A stretch of 64,000 nucleotides of DNA from Enoplolaimus lenunculus (lineage: Eukaryota > Nematoda > Enoplea > Enoplida > Thoracostomopsidae). Both the position numbers and the translations under genes were made by a program. A model generated the notes under the pieces. That model did no database searches and was not told where the DNA came from. It worked only from the letters and a program-made list of their open reading frames with translations. Below, in pieces: positions 29,401 through 41,400 of this stretch (the first letter of the stretch is position 1; every line of letters starts with the position of its first letter). The stretch lies in NCBI GenBank assembly GCA_030248215.1, contig JASANG010003983.1, forward strand, positions 26,415 to 90,414, in the 5' to 3' direction.

Positions 29401-32400
29401 TCGACGTCCCTCCGAAATGAACCCTTGCTACGCGCCTCAGTTGCTAAAAGCGGAACATTAGAACTGGCTAATTCATTTCAATTTACCCGCTGTTTCCGAC
29501 GCACAACAGACTGCAATCGACGCTTTGAATGTACATTTGAATCCGTACGGACAAGCACCTTCGTCACAACGAAATATTTCACCGTTTTCATCTCGTAACG
29601 CGTTGCCTATGCCACACATATCTTCTGAAATAAACAGTTTTGGTATATACAAACAAATCAAGTAAAACCGAAAGCGGGATTTAAGCGTAAAATCAATCAA
29701 TTAATACCTGTTGTCAGAACCAGAGTTTCTACGTTTAATCGTATATGCGGTAAGGTATGACTTTTTTGTGTGTTTCTGTGTTTTTATAGTAAAAATATGC
29801 TTTTGTAGGTAGTAAAACCGAAAGCGGGTTATTTTAGCCTAAAATCAATATTTAATACCTGTTGTCAGAACCAGGGTTTCTCCGTTTGATCGTATATGCG
29901 GTAAGGTATGACTTTTTTGTGTGTTTCTGTGTTTTTATAGTAAAAATATGCTTTTGTAGGTAGTAAAACCGAAAGCGGGTTAGTTTAGCCTAAAATCAAT
30001 ATTTAATACCTGTTGTCAGAACCAGGGTTTCTCCGTTTGATCGTATATGCGGTAAGGTATGACTTTTTTGTGTGTTTCTGTGTTTTTATAGTAAAAATAT
30101 GCTTTTGTAGGTAGTAAAACCGAAAGCGGGTTATTTTAGCCTAAAATCAATATTTAATACCTGTTGTCAGAACCAGGGTTTCTCCGTTTGATCGTATATG
30201 CGGTAAGGTATGACTTTTTTGTGTGTTTCTGTGTTTTTATAGTAAAAATATGCTTTTGTAGGTAGTAAAACCGAAAGCGGGTTATTTTAGCCTAAAATCA
30301 ATATTTAATACCTGTTGTCAGAACCAGGGTTTCTACGTTTGATCACATATGTGGTAAGGTATCACTTTTTTGGGTGTTTCTGTGTTTTTATAGTAAAAAT
30401 ATGCTTTTGTAGGCAGTAAAACCGAAAGCGGGATGTTAGCGTAAAATCAATTAATTAATACCTGTTGTCAGAACCAGGGTTTCTCGTTTGAAGGTATCAC
30501 TTTTTTGGGTGTTTCTGTGTTTTTATAGTAAAAAATATGCTTTTGCAGATAATATATATTTTATTAACTAGAAAACTGCTGAAGAAAAAACATGGCGATT
30601 AACGGTTGCTGATATCAAGGATGCATGATATTTGGTTAGAGGGCGCCACTTCTTATATTTTTATTTGCTCTTGCTTGTGGTTCCAATCTGGGATTGCCGT
30701 CTTCCTCGTCAAAGAGGGGATGGTATGGCAAATTATACTCGCTAATCTGGGTGTATAAGCAGTGTGATATATAATTTACAATACAAAACGTAATGCTGAC
30801 GTTATCCGACGTTCTTCGACCGTGCTCGCATGTAAAGGGTGTAAGACAAAAATTTCGTACGTCTTTCTGATACCAAGATGCGGGAGTCCAAGGTCTGAAG
30901 CAGACCGACATCGTAATTTGGTTTTAAGCCACGTATTTTTATATAATCTAAAATTTGCCGCCCGATAACTTGTTAAAGTCTATAAATAAATCTAGGCATA
31001 ATTCTAAACGTAATCCTAAGCAAAGCCTAATACTGGGCGACAAATTATCGACTCGATGAAATATTGGATTACAAGCTGTTAAGCGACGAGTTGTCGAGCG
31101 ACTAATTGTCGTAATACCGTTTTTACACAGTAAACCGTTTAAGAAAAATGTTCAATCATATACGGTATGCAACAAAAAATTTTCAACTATTGTCTTTAAA
31201 CTGGTTCAAACTTACCATGCTCTTTTTCATCGTTACCTTTATCACCGCGTAATGACACAGGAAGTGCAACACCAATCATTTCTGGTTTTGATTCGTTGGT
31301 AACTAAAAAGTCTTAAAGAATTACAAAATGATGTTTAGGTCAATTCTAAGTAAACTTTTGAATCGCGATAACTAAAAAGTTTTAAAGAATTACAAAATGA
31401 TGATTAGGTCAATTCTAAGTAAACTTTTGAATCGCGATAACTAAAAAGTCTTAAAGAATTACAAAATGATGTTTAGGTCAATTCTAAGTAAACTTTTGAA
31501 TCGCGATACACCACAGTAAGGCGAGAATTGTGTGCAAAAACACAAAATGCAGTGTTTAAGAATTATTGAGCTTACGGGTAGAAACTAAACGCTGCAAGAG
31601 GTTTTGCATTAACCTCACAGTCAGCCTAAGAGTGGTATCATTCGTGCAGAGAATTTTTGGTTCCTGCTTTATCACATGATAACAGCTTATGGCCATTTCT
31701 TTCAGCCGCCTAGCCATTAATTCTTAGTCGTGGGGGAAGACAGTTTATAGAAGGGGCAAATAAAACACTTCTTATATAGAGATCTTTTAACACAGTTTTA
31801 ACAATTTTAACCACAGGGCAAAGTTTTTCGATGGGATGGGGTACCCCCTCGCTCTTTCGCTCTTTCGCTTGCAGCTACGGACCTGCATAATGTACCACGC
31901 TTCCTTATTGCAAGTAAAATTTGATTATTTTAGGCAAATTGTCGTGTTTCTCCTAAAGAACTGGTAGAAATATATATATTATTTTTCATAATAATCAGTG
32001 ATATAACGTTAAAAATGCGACTTGCTGGACAGAGCCTCAATTGGCTGATCAACAAAAACTCACATTTTCAACTAAGCGGAAGTGCAACTTTAATTGATGG
32101 TGACAGACTCAGGTTAGATAATAAACTTTGGAAATGTGTCATCTTTAGTGAAGTTACTCACCGTCTTGCCTCTCCGCAACTTCGGTAACCTCTTCACCCC
32201 ATGTAAAGTTCAGGGACGGAACGTTTTACTGCAGTTCTGCAATAGAGTACGCTTAAGCGGACTAATTTTTTGGCCTAAGCTTATGCTCAGACTTAGGTTT
32301 AGGTTTCTTACGCTTAGGCTAAGTCGTACGAATGTGACTACTGTTTACATCCTTGTTGTGTACACTGGTCGCCAGTTCTTACAATGCCTTAACTCACACC

Positions 32401-35400
32401 CACCTTTTACCCGATCACAGCTGGGAAGTTTTTCACCAGCTTGATGTTTAGTGTCTGGAATTTCTTTTCCTTCGGCATTAACACACCAGCAAATTCCAGT
32501 ACTGGTCTGACATTGTAACGGACTGAATTCACCAATCGAAGTACAAGTTGGAATAAACATTGCTCCGTTACGTTTCGAAAGACTTCCTGATAACTGCGAT
32601 CGATAGCGTTGTTTTTCGCATGCTGAAAAAATTGTGAAAAAAATCAAAATGGTTACATAGCTAGTGTTAAGCTAAACAGTAGTCGATGAGTGTAAAACAC
32701 TAGACGCATAGCTGTAATTTTGTAAAGTGGAATTGCGTTCAGTTGCCAAATTTCAAAGGGGTACTTACTTTGTGAAAAGTTTTCTAGGAACTTTTCAACG
32801 AAAATCACAAGGGGGTTAATCTGTAAATCCTCCTTGCTACGTTTCTAGATTCAAGCGACAGGAAAACCTATTAAGGAGGCGGCGCAGTGCCCAATTGTTT
32901 GGGTCTTTCGGTTATCCACAGCCAGCCTTTGGCCAAAGATGGTTGGATTTTGAACATTTTTGCATATTTGAGCATCTCATAACAGCCCCTGGTCATCCCA
33001 CGGCCAAATTAGAATTTTTGAAAAATTTGATTTTTCAAGGCCCCGAGGTCCCCCTTGGTACCCAAAAAATGTTTTTTGTTAAATAGTTAGACAAATTATA
33101 TACCATTCGATGCAACATGTGAAGCTGAGTCCAACTGTGTTAAATTTTCTGCAATCAAGCATCTTGCTTACGAATTATGGTCAAGTAACTGATTTGGAAT
33201 GCTACCAGCGATTTGGGACGGCGCCAAATAAGTTATTTTACCAAAACCAGATAACCAGCGGATTGACTGTGAAAAATTTAACACAATTTTACTCCGCTGC
33301 TCAGTCTGCGTCAAAACGTAAACAATTTGTCTAAGTTTTCAAGACAAAATTTTTGGATCATAAGAAATCAGTTTTTCAATAATTAAAATTTTGTCGTGGA
33401 ATGACCAGGGGATATTGTAAGAAGCTCAAATATGTAACATTTTACAAAATCTAACCATCTGTAGGCGAATGGCGGCTGTGGTGGGGATAACCAAAAATAC
33501 AATGCAGTTAGCCTACATTTTTCGCAGGTGTAAGTTTGACAACCAATTGATTACACGCTGAAGATGCAACCATAAAGGGTGCTTTAATTAATATGCGCGA
33601 AACGCAAATTTTTGTAACATTTTTCACAACACCGACGAAAACTTGCAAATTAAGCAAAAACGTTTTGTCGGCTAGAACAAATAGGAGACGCCCATCGCCC
33701 CCTTTATCACCACCCGCGCAAATCAGATGTTTATGTCATGCTTTTGTGAAACAATATTCATGCAAGAAAGAGTTAATTGAAAATTTTCAATCTTACTTGT
33801 ACGCCTACGCAATTTCCCGGAGTAATTCGCCACTAACGGTGCGTTGTCTTGCTTTTTCGGTCGTATTCGTTTAATCTTGCGTCGTTTTGAATGAATGCGC
33901 AACGGTAGCACTTTGACCGCTGATTTTTTCAACGTTTCTACACTTGTGACGTTTGCCGTTTTGCCTTTGATGCAATGTAGTTCGCATTCGCTTTTGTATC
34001 GAAACAATACGTCTTGAAGAGGGTCACCTTTGCAATGTCCGAATGGATATGAAATACATTCAGATCCACGCATATAGTAACGAAGAACAAACTGGGATCG
34101 ACGATATTTGCCAGTTGTTGAATTGCTACATTTTGGTCGAAATGATTGCCGTTTGCATGGGTCAACAGACGGAGACGTGTCGTCTGAAATGGTATAACGA
34201 AAATTTGTCGCCCGACAACTAGTGGATCGACATACATATAATTCAAAATTTCATTGACTCGGCAATTCGTTGCCCAATGTTATGCTTAGGTTTAGGCTTC
34301 AGCTTAACCTTACGCCTAAGATAATACTTAGATTTATTCAACGGCTTTAAAGAACACTGTTGGACAACAAGTGGTCGGGTGAAGAATTGTCGTATATTTG
34401 TCTGAAATATGTTAATACAAACGGAATGCGTTTGTTACAGTATTTGGTTATTTTTTCCTTGTAGAGGATCCAGGGGAACATACGGGGGATGCATCTCCTC
34501 CATAGACCACGCCGTGCTGAAGTGATGCAAACGCTTCTCTGAAGCTCGATACGCGAATACAAGAATTTAAATCATTTTGAGCCTTTAGCACAACCCCTGG
34601 TGTGCCGAACGGTTATGCCGCATGGCCGACGCTGGTACTCGAATGGAAAAGACAAAAACATTTATTAAAACATAAAATATAATGTACTGCAGGTTGATAG
34701 CTTCTCAAGTTTTAACGCCGTGTGTAAATTTTTTCAGGCTCCACATTTTTTAATGCTTATACTGGCTGCAGCTAGCTTGGATCAAGTAAAATTTCACCCT
34801 AAGACACAATCAAAGTTTTCTTCCAGTATATAAACTAAGGTTAACAACCGTCCCTGGTGAACTTTATCCAAAAACTTAAAAAATTTCGAAACATCCATTA
34901 TTTTTGCTTTAAAATTTTTTGAAGCTCAGTGAATATTTGCATGCCGCAATTGTAGTGGCAGAAAAATAAAACATCTTTGAAACTTTTACACTTGAATATC
35001 CGTTTCCGTTAACACGTGTTGTTCGCTGAAGTAATCACATGGAAGTTTTTCAACGGTTTGTAATTATAGATTCTTGTTTAGCATAATATTGCTTTCCTTC
35101 GCCATTTTTGAAGTCAAATTCAGAAGCTCGTCTAAATGACGAATTTGAAATTAGTATTCAAACAGGAGACAGAGATGTAAATACAATCTTAACTTTAATC
35201 AGCATTGCATCTACTCTTTTTGCCAGTATTTAGTGGGAATTTTTTGAAAACCTACTTACTTGATGCGGCCTAACATCAACTGGGATAGCTACAACAGCGG
35301 TTTACATTGCATATTTCAAACTGGGGCGTAGGCAGGATTTCACTTCGTGAAAGAGTAACAAAGTGTTAAAGTTAGGACCGCTGCAGGTTAATTTTACACG

Positions 35401-38400
35401 GCATTTAAACAACTGTTTTGGGGGTTTCCTGAACATTTTTGGCAGATATATATCCCCTATCCCAACTTGTATACTCCACTTTATTTCAACGTATATCTGA
35501 ATTTGGTAATAATCTTGAACTTACCACATGCGCTATTTTTGATCATCAAGCCCAAACTTAAAATCGCGGCCAAAAAGTTAAACAAATTCATGATTCGATT
35601 AAAATTTAAAATCGAACAACAAAGCACTGAACACAACGTTTTTTTGCGACGTCACTAACTGGAATGTCGTCAGGCAGGACAGATCTTTGATCGCACAGAG
35701 AGTAATAATGATACGGTAGTTATCCGTGTTTTAAAATACCATTATTCCGCTAAATGTTATCGAATTTAACTACCCCTATTTGTTGAACATTGACAACTGA
35801 GAAATTTGTGCTTTAGTGCAAATTACGTCATTGCAAGGTATGTAAATTCTACAACTGTGGTGTTTTCGCAAATTTGCAAAAATCTGCTAAATTTTAAGCG
35901 AAAAGATTTATGAAATTTTTCTGATCAGTAGAAAAAAAGTTTTCTGAAACTAAAAAACGTATTGACATAAAATAAGTTCAGTAGATTAACACGGAAATTA
36001 GAACAATATGTAATTATATTTAACATTTATAGCCAAATGCCGTTTTAAATTGGTTTATTAAACTATTACATTGTTCAGAGTGTGTCAGAAATTGCCATGT
36101 AATAAAAACCAGCACCCATGTTACGTTTAGAGGCAACGCCTTTTTTCGAGAGACTACAACATTGTATCTTTGGGCTTCATAATAATTTTTTGCTTAGGCT
36201 TGGGCTTCGTATGCTTATAATACTAATAAGCCTCCTGAAAGTAATTGGCCAAAAAAATTATTCTAGCACTGAATAATTGACATCTATCTATAGTGTTAAA
36301 GCTAAAACGCCGCACATAGGTATTTTGGGCAGTGTTTCAGCTGTAGTTGTGTATGCAAATTAGAACACATACATACAGTTTAAAGAAAGTCAAGTCAAAG
36401 CAAATGTAACGAAAACTGCTGCTCAGTTGTCAGACAGGAGTAAAATGTTTTGGGAGAAACGTATTTAGGGTTGCAAATATGCAACAACGTTCACTATTAA
36501 GATTTATAGGCTGAATCAAAAATTGTTTTAACTGAAATAAAAGACTCAACTAACAACGGTTGGACTTAAGATAAGAATACTAAGTATATCGCTAGTTTTT
36601 CTAATTTGAAGCCTGTGAATACGTCGACCTAAGCAAGTAAACCTTATATATTTTGACAATTCCTGTCCATCCCACAATTTGTGAATGACATTGATAATTC
36701 CAGCATTCTTGAAACAGCGGCTTACGCAATCGGTTTCCGAATGAAATTAAGCCGATTTATTTAACTAAATATGCGAAGAATGTGTTATCGTGTCTTTGTC
36801 ACCTACTTTGCGTCATTAAATTAATGCTATTTTACTGGTATAATGAGGTCGTACTGTGTCTTATTTCAATATGACCTAGATTACACCAAATAATGTTGAA
36901 ACGTTGTGAACACGAAATTTAAGCATTTAACTGCCTTACTAATTAGTTTTTTCGTATCTTTCTGTTCAGTTGCCTAAGTAAAATTTTAATTTAACGCAGT
37001 TGTGTGTAACATTAAAATTCACCAAATTGAAAAACGTTTGATAAAGTTCAAATTTACTTATTTCAAAATTTTCATCGCTCTCTAATTAATTCACAATCGA
37101 AATACATTGTTGGTTTGCTAGGAAGTGAACAAACTCAATAATTATCGCAAAATGTTTGTTATCAGCCCCATTCGCACGTGCAAGTTTTTTCAGTGAGAAC
37201 TCGCAGCTGCAACTTGCACGAAATAATTGTAGCTGCAAGTATTTTCAACGGAACATTTCTATTGACCAATAGGTGTGAATTACATCAAATAAACATGAAT
37301 TCTAGTAAATTTATTTGCAGCTGCAAGAACTTCAAAGCTGCTTTGTGACCAAACTTGCGCGTGCAAGTTGCACGTGCACGTTTTTGCTGCAATAACTTGC
37401 ACACATGAATAGAGCTTTTTGGTAATGGTTTAATTATCGGTTTTGGTCATTGACATTTTTAACATTTAAATCTCATGTTTTCGAAACTTTTTGGTTTGCA
37501 ATCTGCTATGAAGCAACACTGCAATAGAAATGTGTTGTTGTAATATTTTGGTTTTAACGATAATTAGCCAACAAAGGCATTTAAAGAGAAACAAACGCCA
37601 CATTTTAGGTGAAGATATTATACAAAGGTAAGCCTTTTCTTATAAAGCTTAAGCCTAAAACATGAGAGAATGGAGACCATGTAAGCATCCAAGCTTTAAA
37701 CTAATTTTTTTGCTTAAGCTCAGGTATAAGCTAATTCTTACTTTTGTATAAGCTTATGATTAAACTTACAAATACGCTTACACAACTGATACGGAGGTGT
37801 CTTATTCAATGGCCTGGAAAAGGTACAACAGCCTACGATTTTCCTACTACTGTAGCTTTGGGTTTTTACAATTGGCTCGAGTATCAGAAGGCCATCCTTG
37901 AACGTACAAATCTCTCGCCACCGATAAAATAATACGGTATTGTTATACAACCGTTGAAAATGTTTCATATTGAGGGTAACAAAAAAAACGTGTCGTCCGT
38001 TCTGTGTCGCAATTCACACCCGTGTGTATTCTCGACAATAAAGTGTGTTTATCATGATCAATTTTGAAAAAGATGTCCACACAGCACACAAAAAAACAAT
38101 TTTTTTGCGTAAAAACACAAAAATGCCGCGGTGGCGCATTTGGAAAAATTTATTCACTACACAACCATTTTTCGAACGTGTGAAGAGTTTCTGCGCGAAA
38201 CAGCGGTCAGTCCCAAATATTAAAACGGCTCAATTACTTTTATATATATCTTGAATTTTTTTACGAGTTATTATTATTATTGCATAAGGGAAAAAATCAA
38301 AGTACACGGATCTGGAATAGTAGTGCTCTAGTAGTAGATAGTAGAAGGAGGTTTTCTTGCGATTTTTTGAAGGGCGCAGAGGCGATCAAAGCGAAGTTTA

Positions 38401-41400
38401 ATCGTTGTTCAAGTGCAAAAACACGTAATAAATGAGTATTAAACCGTATATGTCGGGTAGAGTGATTATATGATTATGTCTGGAATATAGAAATTTTGAT
38501 CTCGAACAATAGTAGAATGGGAATTTTGAGGCTTGAGCGTTTTCCATGCGTTTGACAATCGGTAATGTTTTGAATGTTGTTTTAAAAGGTTACATGGCTT
38601 CAATAGCGGACAGCGAAATAATTTGGCGCTGTATTCGGTGAAACTGATTTTGTTTCGAAACAAATAAATGTTGTCTTTTGCAGCTTGGTGTAAGGTACGC
38701 ATAAGATGCTTTGCAGTGTTTCACTTTCTTTTCGTCTTTTTAACTTTTTCAAAATTTTTACTTAATTACAATGTTTGTTGGACACCGAACGCAGTAGAAT
38801 TCGTTTCATGTAAATATTTCAAGTCGCACGTTCTGCGCCAATTGTTATATTGGCCACAGTTAATTACAGTGGTCTGCCGAGTTAAAAACTGAGACACGAT
38901 TGAACTTAGAGACAAAGTGTTCTAGGTTAATAATCTTAGGCTAATGCTTAAAATTAGTTAACTGGTCCAATAATTAAAACGGGCCGTTATAGCTGTTATG
39001 GTTCTAGGTTAATATCTCAAGGGCATTTTATTCATATTAATAAGGACTATTTCAAGTGCGGTTTGGCAATTTTTGTCTTTCGATGCTTTCAAATTGAGTA
39101 GTAAGGTTACGGTATAAAACTCGCTATCATTTTGCTAAACGCCAAAATAAAAACCTTGAATCGGGGAACAACTTTGTTCAATAATCAGGCCCATGTAAAG
39201 ATCAGGAGCGGAACGTTTTTCTGTGGGACTAGAATAGAGTAAGTTTAGGGTTTAGACTTATTTTTTGCTTGGCTTAGGCGTAGGCTTAGGCTTAGGAATA
39301 AACTCATTCGTACGCATAGGCTTATGCTTAGGCTTAGGAATACCTTTATAATACTGTTCGCCCCTGCTCTTTAATACATTTGCTAACAACCAAACTGTAT
39401 TTCCGGAATCAATTCAGAAATCGTTTATAAGTTTGATAGATATACAGCTCATAGCTTCGAGCATAAAGTTTTAGAAACTTTTATTTTTTTGTTTTAAGTA
39501 AAATATTGCGCTGGTGAAAGCAAAGCTGACATAAACCACAAAAATTACATTACAATTGTTGAGTATATAACATTTTATTGATTTTTTGCTCTATATTTAA
39601 TGTAAAATTTATTAAAATAAGGTAGAGAGCCGTCAAAATGGAATTTCTGTAATCATATAACGTTCATTTGGAACTTTTATGTCGGCAAGTATAAACTGAT
39701 AAATAATCACCCAAATGTCAACATTGTGAAATTCACACGTATACAAAACCATGGAAACGGTTTTCAAAATTTGGGAAAGCTTAATTTTTGCTCCAGAACA
39801 AACATTGTAAAAACATGAATTGTATTGTGTAAAATCGTTACAGGTATTTTACAAAAATACGCAACGGTTTTGACAAATTTAGTTTCATTTTGACACCACC
39901 GTTGCAATACGTAACGGACAGGTCGAGCTGAACATTTCAATTTTTTAAAAGTTAACTTTAAATCAATCAAACTGATATTTTATGTGTATAAAGAATCGTT
40001 TTTATTTCGCAAAGAAACAAAAGAAGAAATAAAAAAACAAAAATACACACAAACTTTATGTAAAAATGAGGCAATTCTCCTTCCTTATTTTCTTTCCGTA
40101 ACAGGACCGTTGCTATAGAATTGCTAATTTCTAAAGGGTACAGTTGTATAACACTTGTTTGGCGACGGAACGTGAAAACATTTGGACCAATATGGATCCA
40201 GAAGGTTTAATGTTAAATGTGCTTTTCAATATCTCTCAGCAGATTTCGGACATAATAGGATATGCCCTCTGTATACGGCCGTATCGATACATACCTTGTT
40301 CGGCAATATCAAAAAAGATTGCCACGCGTGTAGAATTATATTGCAAACTCACCGTCCGGCATAGTGATTTGTATTCGTATCTATATAGAAAGATACATGA
40401 TATTTACGCAATCTAGGTCATCTTATTTAAACTGCCCCCTGAGTAATAGAACCCCGCACTGAATCAAGGTATGTATGAATAAAATGTTTCCTGAAAAAAA
40501 TTCCAAATATCAAAAAATTAAACACAAACTGCTGTCCTGTGATGTTTAAACGTAGACTGTAATCATTTTAGTGGTTGTATCTTCGATGCGCTGTATTTAT
40601 TTTAAGAATTCTCTCAAAAATTGAGTGATTTTGCGGTAATATATTATTATTACTTAGCTAATTTGAACTAAAATATACTTAAGTTACTGGAAAGCAGTTT
40701 AAGGTATTTCGTACATTATTGAAACGCGTTTAGAAGCGTTTTATATGTCTTTTGATGGGCTTTTTGATGTGTCAAAATATGGAATAACGTGAACGCTATT
40801 AAGTCTTTTACCGCTCAAATGATTGATATTCGAGTTTCTTTGCTTACAAAATAGCGTTTTCAAATGTGTTGTATGAAACGGGAAAAGCGTTTAAACAGGC
40901 ATATTATACGTACTGTTGCCCCACTTTAAGTCCCAATCATTAGGAGTCCGTATCCCAAATGTAAGTTTTGAAAGTACATTCTTAAGTACAACCTTGGATT
41001 ATCGCTCAAGGTTTTGATAAAACACAAATGATAAATTCAACGGATAGTTGCAATACCGGATATTTATAAGCAACAAAGGGCGGTGCAGAGCAGGTCAAAA
41101 ACAAATAACTCCGTAACCGAATAACAGGGTGGGGGTACCCGTTCGAGAGGCCAAATAAATACCAGTCCTCCCGGCTCCTACTTATTCGGGTTACTACAGT
41201 ATGTTATTGGTTTTTTGATCTGTCATCGATCACTTAGATTCATATATGCGGTTCTGGTGTGGATATATTTTGAACCTCTTACCGTAGAATCTGTTTAAAA
41301 TCATTACACTGTACTTATGTATGCATCAACTTTCTGTTTTCTTTTAATATTGAATGCATGGGCCCATGTTGCTTTAAGGGGCGTCCAGGTTTCTGGTGGG

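Noticed and set aside
29661-30550. CRISPR-like array
   Set aside because: The repeats are contiguous 151-base monomers without unique spacers, in an animal intron.
37738-37968. Minus-strand frame ending in a CKRIC-like Cys pattern
   Set aside because: Looks superficially like the end of a Kunitz domain, but the other Cys and the YGG region are missing and an overlapping plus frame is equally open.
39258-39350. A real telomere or chromosome end
   Set aside because: The TTAGGC units are degenerate, short, present on both strands at many sites, and lie within gene introns.
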